The notes below the pieces were generated by a model. It was not told the origin of the DNA, ran no database searches, and was given only the letters and a program-made list of their open reading frames with translations. Shown here piece by piece: positions 28,007-38,305 of a stretch of 64,000 bases of DNA. Source of the DNA: Variovorax sp. HW608 (GTDB lineage: Bacteria > Pseudomonadota > Gammaproteobacteria > Burkholderiales > Burkholderiaceae_C); the NCBI RefSeq assembly GCF_900090195.1, contig NZ_LT607803.1, positions 4,552,229-4,616,228 of the forward strand. Direction: 5' to 3'. The position numbers and the translations under genes were made by a program. Position 1 is the stretch's first letter, and each line of letters starts with the position of its first letter.

Positions 28007-28018
28007 GTTTCAATTCCC

Positions 28019-29164
28019 ATGACATCAAGTTCCGGTTCGGCCGCACTTCGTGACGCCCGTCGCATCGTCGTCAAGGTGGGCTCGAGCCTCGTCACCAACG
28101 AAGGCCGGGGGCTGGATGAGAACGCCATCGGCGAGTGGTGCCGTCAGCTGGCGACATTGGTGCGCGACGGCCGCGAAGTGGTCATGGTGTCGAGCGGCGC
28201 GGTCGCGGAAGGGATGAAGCGGCTCGGCTGGCGGACTCGTCCGCACGAAGTCCACGAACTCCAGGCCGCCGCCGCCGTCGGCCAGATGGGCCTGGCGCAG
28301 ATCTACGAAACGAAGCTGCGCGAGAACGGCCTCGGGAGTGCGCAGGTCCTGCTCACCCACGCGGACCTCGCCGATCGCGAGCGCTATCTGAATGCCCGCA
28401 GCACCCTCGTGACGCTGCTCGCACTGGGCGTGGTGCCGGTCATCAACGAAAACGACACCGTCGTCAACGACGAGATCAAGTTCGGCGACAACGACACGCT
28501 CGGCGCGCTGGTCGCCAACCTCGTCGAAGCCGACGCGCTCGTCATCCTGACGGACCAGAAGGGCCTGTACACGGCCGACCCGCGCAAGGACCCCGAGGCC
28601 CGCTTCGTGCACGAGGCGACCGCCGGCGATCCCGCGCTGGAGGTCATGGCCGGCGGCGCAGGCAGCAGCATCGGGCGCGGCGGCATGATCACCAAGATTC
28701 TCGCGGCCAAGCGCGCGGCGGGTTCCGGTGCCTCGACGGTGATCGCCTGGGGGCGCGAGCCCGACGCGCTCCTGCGGCTGACGCGCGGGGAGTCCATCGG
28801 GACGCTCCTGCTCGCGCAAACGGCCAAGCACCAGGCGCGCAAGCGGTGGATGGCCGATCACCTGCAGCTGCGCGGCGCTGTGTCGGTAGACGCCGGTGCG
28901 GCCGCCAAGGTGCGCGGCGAAGGCAAGAGCCTGCTGCCGATCGGCATGACCGGGGTCGAGGGGGACTTCTCTCGCGGCGATGTGATCGCCATCCGCGACG
29001 AGCAGGGCTTCGAGCTTGCCCGCGGGCTGGCGAACTACTCGAGCGCCGAGGCTCGCCTGCTGTGCCGCAAACCGTCCTCCGAGTTCGAGCGGCTTCTCGG
29101 CTACGTCGCCGAGGCCGAAATGGTCCATCGGGACAACATGGTCCTGATGCCTGACGGCCGCTGA
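28019..29164 (+). CDS. proB: Glutamate 5-kinase ProB
   Basis: A 381-residue kinase for the first step of proline synthesis, converting glutamate to glutamyl 5-phosphate. The amino-acid kinase domain has [13 protein letters not shown] at the start, [22 protein letters not shown] and [12 protein letters not shown]; a C-terminal PUA domain begins near residue 290. Feedback inhibition by proline acts through the kinase domain in characterised members. It is next to obg, as in many beta-proteobacteria. It converges on the CNP1-like gene with 4 bases between stops. No proA is in the window. Confidence 0.97.
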   Translation: MTSSSGSAALRDARRIVVKVGSSLVTNEGRGLDENAIGEWCRQLATLVRDGREVVMVSSGAVAEGMKRLGWRTRPHEVHELQAAAAVGQMGLAQIYETKLRENGLGSAQVLLTHADLADRERYLNARSTLVTLLALGVVPVINENDTVVNDEIKFGDNDTLGALVANLVEADALVILTDQKGLYTADPRKDPEARFVHEATAGDPALEVMAGGAGSSIGRGGMITKILAAKRAAGSGASTVIAWGREPDALLRLTRGESIGTLLLAQTAKHQARKRWMADHLQLRGAVSVDAGAAAKVRGEGKSLLPIGMTGVEGDFSRGDVIAIRDEQGFELARGLANYSSAEARLLCRKPSSEFERLLGYVAEAEMVHRDNMVLMPDGR

Positions 29165-29168
29165 CCGC

Positions 29169-29699
29169 CTACTCGACTTCCCGGATCGGCGTCTTCAGGA
29201 ACCGGATCATCTCGCCGACCGATGCACGCGGTGCGTGGCCGCGGCACAGCCCCTGGTTGGCCAGGGCCTGGGTGTAGCGCGAAGTCCGGTCGCCGATCCG
29301 CTTCCACTCGGGCGCTTGCACAGCCTCCCACGATCCGCCGCTGGTGAAGCGCGCGTAGGTCTTGTATTCATCGGTGGCGCAGTGCACGCCTTCGTAGAAG
29401 GCGTTGAATCCGCCCCCCTCCTTGTTCATGGCGACGATCACGTAGCGCACCACGCCATCGCCGGTCACCTTGATGGTGTTCGGGTCGACGCCGAACTTCA
29501 GGCTCGAATAGCGCGGCATCTCGATGTCGACCAGCTTGTCCTGGCTGAACGCGGGCGGCGGGGGCGCCTCCGATTCCTTCCAGTCGGAATCTCCGAACAG
29601 CTCGGCATGCGCAAGGCCCGAGGCGCCTAGAACACAGGCAAGTACAGCGCTCCCGCTAGCGCGGAGCAGAAAACGGGTCGCTTGTCGAGGGAGACTCAT
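29169..29699 (-). CDS. CNP1-like family secreted protein
   Basis: A 176-residue protein with a signal peptide (about 1-32, ending in GLAHA) and a mature domain that matches the CNP1-like pattern known from beta-proteobacteria: [12 protein letters not shown], a central strand pair around [24 protein letters not shown], and W..I near the end. Two Cys are visible (HCATDEY and GLCRG), possibly a disulfide. Function is unknown. The ATG at 29699 starts the signal peptide and lies 44 bases inside the 3' end of rppH on the same strand, so translation may be coupled. Confidence 0.8.
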   Translation of the reverse strand: MSLPRQATRFLLRASGSAVLACVLGASGLAHAELFGDSDWKESEAPPPPAFSQDKLVDIEMPRYSSLKFGVDPNTIKVTGDGVVRYVIVAMNKEGGGFNAFYEGVHCATDEYKTYARFTSGGSWEAVQAPEWKRIGDRTSRYTQALANQGLCRGHAPRASVGEMIRFLKTPIREVE

Positions 29700-30312
29700 T
29701 CGCAAGATTGGCATTCGGATTGGGATCGAAGCTGGCGCCGGGCGGCAGTTCGAAGGTCGGTTCGTGGCCTGGCCCGGGCGGATGTCGCTCGAATTCGCGG
29801 GCGCGCACGTTGCTGCGCAGGAAGCGGTTGCGGAAATCCTGCCGCGGCAGGTAGCGGGCAAGTTCGGTCAGCGCCATTTCATAGACGCCGCGCTTGAATT
29901 CGACGACCACGTCCAGTGGCACCCAGTAGTCGTGCCAACGCCATGCGTCGAATTCCGGATGATCGGTGGCACGCAGGTTCAGGTCCCAGTCGTGGCCGAT
30001 CAATTGCAGCAGATACCAGATCTGCTTCTGGCCTTTGTAGTGGCCGCGTGCGTCACGGCGGATGAACCGATCCGGCACCTCGTAGCGCAACCAGTCGCGG
30101 GTACGGGCCACGATCCGTACATGCTCCGGGTGGAGGCCGATTTCCTCGTGCAGTTCCCGGAACATGGCCTGCTCGGGGCTTTCGCCGCGATCGATGCCGC
30201 CTTGAGGAAACTGCCAGGAGTGTGTACGAATTCGCTTACCCCAGAAAACCTGGTTTCTCTGGTTGAGCAGGATGATGCCGACGTTGGGCCTGAAGCCGTC
30301 CCGGTCGAGCAT
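29656..30312 (-). CDS. rppH: RNA pyrophosphohydrolase RppH
   Basis: A 218-residue NUDIX enzyme that removes pyrophosphate from 5'-triphosphate mRNA and starts decay. [17 protein letters not shown] is the standard N-terminus; [14 protein letters not shown] begins the NUDIX box, which ends in [18 protein letters not shown] and the tail EFKRGVYE are typical. Beyond about residue 165 lies a low-complexity Pro/Asn-rich tail whose end overlaps the CNP1-like start by 44 bases. The ATG at 30312 is divergent from proS, a neighbourhood common in Burkholderiales. Confidence 0.96.
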   Translation of the reverse strand: MLDRDGFRPNVGIILLNQRNQVFWGKRIRTHSWQFPQGGIDRGESPEQAMFRELHEEIGLHPEHVRIVARTRDWLRYEVPDRFIRRDARGHYKGQKQIWYLLQLIGHDWDLNLRATDHPEFDAWRWHDYWVPLDVVVEFKRGVYEMALTELARYLPRQDFRNRFLRSNVRAREFERHPPGPGHEPTFELPPGASFDPNPNANLANESPSTSDPFSAPR

Positions 30313-30434
30313 AATCAAACCCCAATTTTTTGAACTGAGTCGATTATGCCTGCCGAGTTGCGCACGGCAAGCGGCCAGTCCCGGGGCCCGAGGGCCCATC
30401 CGTTGCATCCTACCTCTCCACTTCTGCGCATCCG

Positions 30435-32183
30435 ATGAAAGCTTCCCAGTTCTTTATCTCCACCCTCAAGGAAGCACCGGCGGATGCCGAAATCGTCAGC
30501 CACCGGCTCATGATGCGGGCCGGCATGATCAAGAAGCTGGGCACCGGCATCTACACCTACATGCCGATGGGCTTGCGCGTGATCCGCAAGGTCGAGGCGA
30601 TCGTGCGCGAGGAAATGAACCGCGCCGGCGCCGTCGAGCTGACCATGCCGGTGGTCCAGCCGTCCGAATTCTGGGAGGAGAGCGGCCGCTTCCAGGCCTA
30701 CGGCCCGGAGCTCCTGCGCATCAAGGACCGGCACGAGCGTTCCTTCGTGATCCAGCCGACCAGCGAGGAGGTCGTGACCGACATCGCCCGCCAGGAAATC
30801 CGCAGCTACAAGCAGCTGCCGAAGAACTTCTACCAGATCCAGACCAAGTTCCGCGATGAGCGCCGGCCGCGCTTCGGCCTGATGCGCGGCCGCGAATTCA
30901 CCATGAAGGACGCCTACAGCTTCGACCGCGACCTGGATGCCGCCAAGGCCAGCTACAAGGTGATGGCCGACGCCTACCGGAAGATCTTCGACCGCTTCGG
31001 CCTGCGCTACCGGGCGGTGGCCGCCGACAGCGGCGCGATCGGCGGCGACGTCAGCCAGGAATTCCAGGTCATCGCCGCCACCGGCGAGGACGCGATCGTC
31101 TACTGCCCGGGCAGCGATTACGCCGCCAACATGGAAAAGGCCGAGGCGCTCGCGCCGTCCGGCCCCCGTCCCGCGGCGGCCAAGCCGATGACCAGGACGC
31201 CGACGCCGGGCAAGGCCACCTGCGAAGAGGTCGCCGAGCTGCTGGGCGTGCCGCTCTCGACCACGGTGAAGTCGCTCGTTCTCGCGACCGACATCCTCGA
31301 TGAGGCGGGCGAGATCAAGGGTGCCGAAATCTGGCTGCTGCTGGTTCGCGGCGATCACGACATGAACGAGATCAAGGTCGGCAAGGTGCCGGGGCTCGAC
31401 CAGGGCTTCCGCTTCGCGACCACCGCCGAGATCGAGGACCACTTCGGCTGCAAGCCGGGCTACCTCGGGCCGCTGAACCGGAAGCAGTCGGTCAGGATCG
31501 TCGCCGACCGCGAGGTGGCCGTGATGGCGGACTGGATCTGCGGCGCCAACGAAGTCGACTTCCACATCACCGGCGTCAACTGGGGCCGCGATCTGCCCGA
31601 GCCCGATGCCGTGGCCGACCTCCGCAACGTGGTTGCCGGCGATCTCTCGCCCGATGGCAAGGGCGTGCTGGCGATCGAGCGCGGCATCGAGATCGGCCAT
31701 GTGTTCGTGCTCGGCACCAAGTACAGCAAGCCGATGAACGCGACCTTCCTCGATGAAGCGGGCAAGCCCCAGTTCATGGAAATGGGCTGCTACGGCATCG
31801 GCATCACGCGCCTGCCGGCGGCGGCGATCGAGCAGAACAACGACGAGCGCGGGATCATCTGGCCCGACGCGATCGCGCCGTTCACCGTGGTCATCTGCCC
31901 GATCGGCATGGACCGCAGCGCCGAGGTCAAGACCGCCGCCGAAGCGCTCCACGACCAGTTGCTGGCGGCCTGCGTCGACGTGATGCTCGACGACCGCGGC
32001 GAGCGGCCCGGTGCGATGTTTGCCGACTGGGAACTGATCGGTGTGCCGCACCGCGTGGTGATTTCCGATCGTGGCCTGAAGGAAGGCCAGTACGAATACC
32101 AGCACCGCCGCGAAACCTCCGCGACCAAGGTGCCGGCTGCCGGCATCGCGGATTTCATCACCGGCCGGCTGGCCGCTGCATGA
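30435..32183 (+). CDS. proS: Prolyl-tRNA synthetase ProS
   Basis: A 582-residue class II synthetase of the bacterial type. Motif 1 lies in the [15 protein letters not shown] region, motif 2 in the [17 protein letters not shown] region, and motif 3 in [17 protein letters not shown]. An editing insertion (YbaK/INS-like, about 220-400) includes [19 protein letters not shown], and the C-terminal anticodon-binding domain ends the protein. The stop is inside ATGA, the start of a repeat-derived frame leading to the transglycosylase gene. A tRNA-Pro gene lies about 5 kb away but is unlinked in transcription. Confidence 0.98.
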   Translation: MKASQFFISTLKEAPADAEIVSHRLMMRAGMIKKLGTGIYTYMPMGLRVIRKVEAIVREEMNRAGAVELTMPVVQPSEFWEESGRFQAYGPELLRIKDRHERSFVIQPTSEEVVTDIARQEIRSYKQLPKNFYQIQTKFRDERRPRFGLMRGREFTMKDAYSFDRDLDAAKASYKVMADAYRKIFDRFGLRYRAVAADSGAIGGDVSQEFQVIAATGEDAIVYCPGSDYAANMEKAEALAPSGPRPAAAKPMTRTPTPGKATCEEVAELLGVPLSTTVKSLVLATDILDEAGEIKGAEIWLLLVRGDHDMNEIKVGKVPGLDQGFRFATTAEIEDHFGCKPGYLGPLNRKQSVRIVADREVAVMADWICGANEVDFHITGVNWGRDLPEPDAVADLRNVVAGDLSPDGKGVLAIERGIEIGHVFVLGTKYSKPMNATFLDEAGKPQFMEMGCYGIGITRLPAAAIEQNNDERGIIWPDAIAPFTVVICPIGMDRSAEVKTAAEALHDQLLAACVDVMLDDRGERPGAMFADWELIGVPHRVVISDRGLKEGQYEYQHRRETSATKVPAAGIADFITGRLAAA

Positions 32184-32308
32184 GCCGCCCGGCCGTTCCG
32201 AAGGCGAATCCCGAAGCGCCGCTGCGCGAGGGTAGCCCAATGAGCCCCCGCCCGGCCGTTCCGAAGGGGGCTCGCACCGCAGTGCGAAGCACGAAGGTTA
32301 CCCAATGA
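32180..32308 (+). repeat. Tandem intergenic repeat forming a 42-codon linker frame between proS and the transglycosylase gene
   Basis: Two imperfect copies (32180-32239 and 32240-32304) each begin ATGAGC and share CCCGGCCGTTCCGAAGG. Together they read as a 42-codon frame with RPAVPK twice. The first ATG overlaps the proS stop (ATGA) and the final TGA overlaps the transglycosylase ATG (ATGA). It resembles the linker repeat before nudB. Confidence 0.7.
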
Positions 32309-32964
32309 CCCCCGTGGCGCCGATGGATGCGCCCGGACTTTCGCGACGCCTGTGCCTGGGCGGCGCCGCAGCCGGGGCGCTGACCCTGGCGCTGCCGACG
32401 CCGGCGCTGGCCGGCGCCCAGATCGAGGAACCCCTGATCGACTCGGTGCGCACCGCGTTGACCGCGGCGATCCGCAACACGGCGCCGCCGGTTCCCGAGT
32501 TCAAGGACACCGCGTCGCGCCTGGCCTACCTGCGCTGGCTCGGCGAGATGAGCGAACGGCTGAAGAAGAAGCTTCCCGACTGGCCCATGCGCAAGGAATT
32601 CCTGCAGACCGTCTGGTACGAGTCGCGCCGCGCGGGGCTCGACGTGAGCCTCGTGCTCGGCCTGGTCCAGGTCGAGAGCAACTTCCGCAAATTCGCCGTC
32701 TCGAGCGTCGGGGCGCGGGGCTACATGCAGGTGATGCCGTTCTGGACCCGCTCGATCGGCGACGGCGATCCGTCCACGCTCTTCCACATGCAGACCAACC
32801 TGCGCTTCGGTTGCGTGATCCTGCGGCACTACCTCGACCGCGAGGGCGGCGATCTGTTCATGACGCTCGGTCGCTACAACGGCAGCCGCGGCAAGTCGCC
32901 TTACCCGAGCGCCGTGTTCGCGAACCAGCGCCTGTGGGTGTTCAAGGATTCCCGCCCGGATTGA
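32305..32964 (+). CDS. Tat-exported lytic transglycosylase (SLT domain)
   Basis: A 219-residue periplasmic enzyme predicted to cleave peptidoglycan between MurNAc and GlcNAc, forming 1,6-anhydroMurNAc. The signal region has LSRRLCLGGAAAG and a hydrophobic stretch ending APALAGA-like, a twin-arginine signal. The SLT domain contains the catalytic Glu in LVQVESNFRKFAVSSVGARG, followed by GYMQVMPFW and YNGSRGK. It starts at the end of a tandem repeat linker frame downstream of proS. Its last 23 bases overlap the convergent CNNM/CBS gene. The paralogue name cannot be fixed. Confidence 0.9.
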   Translation: MTPVAPMDAPGLSRRLCLGGAAAGALTLALPTPALAGAQIEEPLIDSVRTALTAAIRNTAPPVPEFKDTASRLAYLRWLGEMSERLKKKLPDWPMRKEFLQTVWYESRRAGLDVSLVLGLVQVESNFRKFAVSSVGARGYMQVMPFWTRSIGDGDPSTLFHMQTNLRFGCVILRHYLDREGGDLFMTLGRYNGSRGKSPYPSAVFANQRLWVFKDSRPD

Positions 32965-34306
32965 GGCTTGCGGCCAGATCGGCGCTTGCCGCCGGCTTGC
33001 CGCGCGTGACCATCACCTGGTCGATGCGGAAGCTGTCCACGTCCATCACCTCGAAGGTGTAGCCGGCCCAGGTCACGCTGTCGGTCCGCTTGGGCACGCG
33101 GCGCAGCATCACCATCAGGAAGCCGGCGAGGGTCTCGTACTCCTCGCGGTGCGGCAGCTCTTCGAGGTCGAGCGCGCGCTCCACGTCCTGGATCGGCGTG
33201 ACGCCGTCGATCAGCCACGAGTTCTCGTCGCGCTTGACGATCTGCTGCTCCTCGTCCTGCGCGCCGACGAAGTCGCCCATCACGGTGCTCATGACGTCGT
33301 TCAGCGTGATCACGCCGACCACCAGGCTGTACTCGTTGACGATGATCGCGAAGTCCTCGTGCGCCTGCCGGAACTGTTCGAGCATCTCGGTGAGCGAGAG
33401 CCTGTCGGGGACCACCAGCGCCTTGTGCAGCGGCAAGCCGTGTTCGAAGGAGAGCGGCTGGCCGCTCAGCACGCGCTGGAACATGAACTTGGCGTCCACA
33501 TAGCCGAGCACATGGTCGATATCGCCGTCGCACACCGGATAGGCGGAAAAGGGTTCGGCCATGATGCGGGCGCGCAGCACCGACTCGGCGTCATCCTTGA
33601 GGAACCAGGCGATGCGGTCGCGCGAGGTCATCACGCTGCTGACGAGCCGGGTGTCGAGCTCGAAGACGTTCGCGATCACCTGCTGTTCCCGCTCAGCGAG
33701 CACGCCGGCCCGGGCGCCGGCTTCGGTCATCGCGAGGATGTCGGCCGAGGTGATCTTCTCGTCGCGCTCAGCCGGCATGCGAAGCAGCTTGAAGAGCAGG
33801 TCCGTGCTGACGGTAAAGAGCCAGACCAGCGGCTTCATGGCAGTGATCAGCATCCCCATCGGCCCGACCATCCGCACCGCGAGCCGTTCGGGATTGCTCA
33901 TGCCCAGCCGCTTCGGAAAGAGGTCGGCGAAGATCAGGAAGATCGCGATGATCGTGACGAACGACGCGAGGAACGCGGCGGTCTGCGAGGCCTTCGGGCT
34001 GAGCCACAGGTCGAACAGGTCGGCGAAATAGGGGCTGAGCGATCCCTCGCCGACGACGCCGCCCAGGATCGCGACCGCGTTGAGTCCGATCTGCACCACG
34101 GTGAAATAGTGGCCCGGTTGCTCCTGCATGCGCAGCACGCGCTCGGCGCGCAGATCGCCCTCGTCGGCCATTTGCCGCAGGCGCAGGCGGCGCGAAGCCG
34201 CGAGGGATATCTCGGCGAGGGAGAAGAAGGCGCTCGTCGCGATCAGCGCGACGATGACCAGCAGGCTTTGGGTCAGGGTCATGGGTCGGTCGTCGAAGAC
34301 CGACAT
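32942..34306 (-). CDS. CNNM/CBS-domain membrane protein (hemolysin C / CorC-like)
   Basis: A 454-residue inner-membrane protein. It has an N-terminal DUF21/CNNM domain of about four helices (TLTQSLLVIVALIATSAFF, SLAEISLAASRR) up to residue 190, two CBS domains (about 210-335, with VSSVMTSRD and VVPDRLSLTEMLEQFR), and a C-terminal CorC_HlyC domain. Such proteins are linked to Mg2+/Co2+ efflux or resistance, but the label hemolysin is historical. The ATG at 34306 is used; MTLTQS eight codons later is an equally good start. It overlaps the convergent transglycosylase gene by 23 bases. Confidence 0.88.
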   Translation of the reverse strand: MSVFDDRPMTLTQSLLVIVALIATSAFFSLAEISLAASRRLRLRQMADEGDLRAERVLRMQEQPGHYFTVVQIGLNAVAILGGVVGEGSLSPYFADLFDLWLSPKASQTAAFLASFVTIIAIFLIFADLFPKRLGMSNPERLAVRMVGPMGMLITAMKPLVWLFTVSTDLLFKLLRMPAERDEKITSADILAMTEAGARAGVLAEREQQVIANVFELDTRLVSSVMTSRDRIAWFLKDDAESVLRARIMAEPFSAYPVCDGDIDHVLGYVDAKFMFQRVLSGQPLSFEHGLPLHKALVVPDRLSLTEMLEQFRQAHEDFAIIVNEYSLVVGVITLNDVMSTVMGDFVGAQDEEQQIVKRDENSWLIDGVTPIQDVERALDLEELPHREEYETLAGFLMVMLRRVPKRTDSVTWAGYTFEVMDVDSFRIDQVMVTRGKPAASADLAASLNPGGNP

Positions 34307-34358
34307 GGTGCCACGAGAGCGGCGAGCGCTCAGCCGTGAAGCCGCCCGGCCGCGGGGC

Positions 34359-35351
34359 CTACTGCACGAATCCCATGCGGCCGCGCTGAACGCCGGCGCG
34401 CGGCAGGTCCTCCACGCGAACCTCGTCGCGGCCGGCGAGCCGGGCATTGCCGAAGCCGGTCATCAGCGCGCGTCGCATCTCGCGCGGCGCCAGCGTGGCG
34501 AGCAGGTCCAGCACGTCGCTCGAAGGTTCCGGCGCCAGGCGCCGGCCCCAGTCGTGGTCGCCGCGGATCGATGCGTAGAGCTGGTGCGCGATCTGGCGCG
34601 AGGCTTCGGGCGAGGGCGCCTCGATCTCGAACACGTTCATGCGGTTCAGGATCGGTTCGGGGATGCTGCGCTCGTCGTTGGCGGTCGTGATCCAGATCAC
34701 CTGGCTGGCGTCGATCGGCACTTCGGCGAACTCGTCGACGAAGGCGTGCGCGGTGTCGTGCTCCAGCAGGTTGTAGAGTGCGCCGAGCGGGTCGTACTGG
34801 GTGTCCGCGCCGGCCTTGTCGATCTCGTCGATGACCATCACCGGATTGGCGTACTGGCCGTCCACCAGCGCCTCGAACACCTTGCCGGGCTTGGCGCCCT
34901 TCCATTGCGAGGAGGCGCCGGAAAGCAGCCAGCCGGCGGTCATCGAGTTCATCGGCACCAGCGACATGCCGGTCCCGAGCAGCTCGGCGAGCTTGCGCGC
35001 GAAGTGGGTCTTGCCGATGCCCGGCGGCCCCACCAGCAGCATCGGCGTGACTTCGAGTCCGTCGCGGCTGTCCTGCGAGAGGGCGACATGGCGACGCACG
35101 TCGTCGAGCACCTCGGTGAAGTTGGGCAGTTGCGCGTAAAGGCCGGACATCTCCGGCACACCGCTGGGCTTGACCTGGAAGCGTTCGGGGCCGCGCTCCA
35201 GCATGCGTTCGTAGGTGGTGCGCAGGTGTTCGTGATCGTGATCCGGAAGCTTCGCGAGCTTGCGCTCGACATCCTGCGTCTGGAAGACGCTGCGCAGGTG
35301 AGCGACCGGCAGTTGGAACGACGACGCTGGCACGAGACTGCGGGATTCCAT
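34359..35351 (-). CDS. AAA+ ATPase, Lon-like without protease domain
   Basis: A 330-residue AAA+ protein with Walker A GPPGIGKT (about 108-115), Walker B VMVIDEIDKA (171-180), an ITTANDE sensor-1 strand and an arginine-finger region (EPILNRMNVFEI). The order and sequence of these motifs resemble the Lon ATPase module, but neither a Lon N-domain nor the Ser-Lys protease domain is present. It might remodel a partner or serve as an unfoldase; the partner is unknown. The ATG at 35351 has GGAGGT four bases upstream, which decides the start over an in-frame GTG at 35372. It lies between the cupin and the CNNM/CBS gene. Confidence 0.8.
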   Translation of the reverse strand: MESRSLVPASSFQLPVAHLRSVFQTQDVERKLAKLPDHDHEHLRTTYERMLERGPERFQVKPSGVPEMSGLYAQLPNFTEVLDDVRRHVALSQDSRDGLEVTPMLLVGPPGIGKTHFARKLAELLGTGMSLVPMNSMTAGWLLSGASSQWKGAKPGKVFEALVDGQYANPVMVIDEIDKAGADTQYDPLGALYNLLEHDTAHAFVDEFAEVPIDASQVIWITTANDERSIPEPILNRMNVFEIEAPSPEASRQIAHQLYASIRGDHDWGRRLAPEPSSDVLDLLATLAPREMRRALMTGFGNARLAGRDEVRVEDLPRAGVQRGRMGFVQ

Positions 35352-35449
35352 GGACACCTCCGTTTCGGACACTCGAACACAGCATAAGCCGTGCCCAACG
35401 TCCGCGGGTGTCTATGTTTTCTCGGATTTGCCGATTCGTCGCGCGGCGC

Positions 35450-35929
35450 TCAAATACCGCCTTGCGGGTGCGTGGGATCGACCCAGAGCACCGATTCGGG
35501 CTTCTCGACGGGCTCGATGTCGAGGTTGATAGCGACCGCTTCGCCATCGCTGCGGCACAGCACGCATTCGAGCGCTTCGGTCTCGCTGGCGTTGATTTCC
35601 TGGTGCGGCACGTAGGGCGGCACGTAGATGAAATCGCCGGGACCGGCCTCTGCCGTGTATTCCAGGTGTTCGCCCCAGCGCATGCGGGCGCGGCCCCGCA
35701 CGACGTAGATCACCGATTCGAGATGGCCGTGATGGTGCGCGCCGGTTTTCGCATTCGCGTGGATGGTGACGGTGCCGGCCCAGAGCTTCTGCGCACCGAC
35801 GCGCGCGAAGTTGATCGCGGCTGCGCGGTTCATGCCCGGCGTCTGGGCCGTGTTGGTGTCGAGCTGGTTGCCGGGGATGACGCGCACGCCGTCATGTTTC
35901 CAGGCATCGCCAGCCTGGGGGTGAGTCAT
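35450..35929 (-). CDS. Cupin-domain protein
   Basis: A 159-residue single-domain cupin. The first cupin motif, with metal-binding residues, is GAHHHGHLESVIYVVRGRARMRWG; the second is PGDFIYVPPYVPHQE. Three His plus Glu would bind Fe, Mn or Ni. The family includes dioxygenases, isomerases and sugar-binding proteins, and substrate is not predictable here. The start overlaps the grxD stop by 4 bases (ATGA), so it is translated with glutaredoxin, at the 3' end of the hemA-prfA-prmC-grxD cluster. Confidence 0.82.
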   Translation of the reverse strand: MTHPQAGDAWKHDGVRVIPGNQLDTNTAQTPGMNRAAAINFARVGAQKLWAGTVTIHANAKTGAHHHGHLESVIYVVRGRARMRWGEHLEYTAEAGPGDFIYVPPYVPHQEINASETEALECVLCRSDGEAVAINLDIEPVEKPESVLWVDPTHPQGGI

Positions 35930-36243
35930 GCGTTCAGCATCTGCTGCAGTTCGCCGGACTCGTACATCTCCATCATGATGTCCGAGCCGCCGACGAACTC
36001 GCCCTTGACGTAGAGCTGGGGAATCGTCGGCCAGTTGCTGTATTCCTTGATGCCCTGGCGGATGGCATCGTCTTCCAGCACGTTGACGGTCTTGAGGGTC
36101 TTGGGGTCCACGCCCACGGCCTTGAGGATCTGGATCGCGCGACCGGAGAAGCCGCACATCGGAAAGCTGGCGTTGCCCTTCATGAAGAGCACAAGGTCGT
36201 TGGTCTTGACGAGATCGTCGATGCGTTGCTGGGCGTCGGACAT
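35926..36243 (-). CDS. grxD: Monothiol glutaredoxin Grx4 (GrxD)
   Basis: A 105-residue glutaredoxin with the monothiol active site CGFS in FPMCGFSGRA (near residue 30), VLFMKGN at the start, WPTIPQLYVKGEFVGGSDI and the C-terminal GELQ.ML end. Class II glutaredoxins of this type bind a glutathione-ligated 2Fe-2S cluster and help iron-sulfur delivery, often with BolA. It follows prmC by 30 bases and precedes the cupin with a 4-base overlap. Linkage to hemA-prfA-prmC is common in beta-proteobacteria. Confidence 0.97.
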   Translation of the reverse strand: MSDAQQRIDDLVKTNDLVLFMKGNASFPMCGFSGRAIQILKAVGVDPKTLKTVNVLEDDAIRQGIKEYSNWPTIPQLYVKGEFVGGSDIMMEMYESGELQQMLNA

Positions 36244-36273
36244 GGGAGCACTCCTGAAATTGGGCTGGGCGGA

Positions 36274-37124
36274 TTATTTCACCGCACGCCAGATCCCGCC
36301 GGAACATCTCGCGATGCCGGCGAGGTCGTCGCGGCTTTGGGCTTCGGAGAAGCCGCGCTGCGAGAGCAGTTGCCGGACCGCCTCGGCCTGGTCGTAGCCG
36401 TGTTCCAGCAGGAGCCATCCGCCGGCCGCGAGGTGCGCCGGGGCGGCCTCGACGATGCGGCGAATGTCGTCCAGCCCGTCCTCGCCGGAGACCAGCGCGC
36501 CCTGGGGCTCATGCTGCAGTGCCGCAAGATGGATGTCGTTGCGCGGGATGTACGGTGGGTTCGACACGATCAGGTCGTAGCCCGCGTCGGCGTCGGCGAG
36601 CCAGTCCGCCAGCTGGAAGCGCACCGGCAGCCCCAGGCGCTCGGCGTTGCCGCGCGCGACCGCCAGGGCATCCGCGCTGGCGTCGACCGCCGTGACCCGG
36701 GCATCGCGCCGCGCGTTCTGGATCGCGAGCGCGATGGCGCCGCTGCCCGTGCCGAGGTCGAGCACCGACGGCGCCGCCCGTCCGTCGATGCACTGAAGCG
36801 CCCACTCGACCAGTGTTTCGGTGTCGGGGCGCGGCACCAGCACGCGGCGGTCGACCTGAAGGCGCAGGCCGTGGAACTCCTTCTCCCCGACCAGGTAGGC
36901 CACCGGCTCGCCGGCCTTGCGGCGGGCGCAAAGGCGCGCGTAGTCCGGCCAGATCGCGTCGTCGAGCGGATCGGCGTCGTGCACGAGCAGCCAGGCCCGA
37001 TCGGTCGGCTGCCGCCCGAGCACATGCAAGAGGAGGAGTTGGGCGTCGAGGCGGTCGATGCCCATCGACGCCGCCGCGGACAGCATGGCGGCCGGCGTTG
37101 CGGGGGAGAGCGGGTAGGTGGAAG

Positions 37125-37128
<4 letters not shown>
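36274..37128 (-). CDS. prmC: Peptide chain release factor N5-glutamine methyltransferase PrmC
   Basis: A 284-residue S-adenosylmethionine methyltransferase that methylates the Gln of the GGQ motif in release factors. The SAM-binding motif is [15 protein letters not shown], the catalytic NPPY is in IVSNPPYIP, and an N-terminal helical domain reads [12 protein letters not shown]. The start is a GTG at 37128 that overlaps the prfA stop by 4 bases (GTGA), placing the enzyme in direct translational coupling with its substrate. grxD follows downstream. Confidence 0.96.
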
Positions 37129-38213
<1,085 letters not shown>

Positions 38214-38305
38214 GGGAGATCGGGGCAGATTGCGGAAGAGGTTGACCGCAGAGGCGGTGCGGCAACGGCGGGTCGGCGCGCGGCGCCGGAAGAGAGCAGG
38301 CGTCG

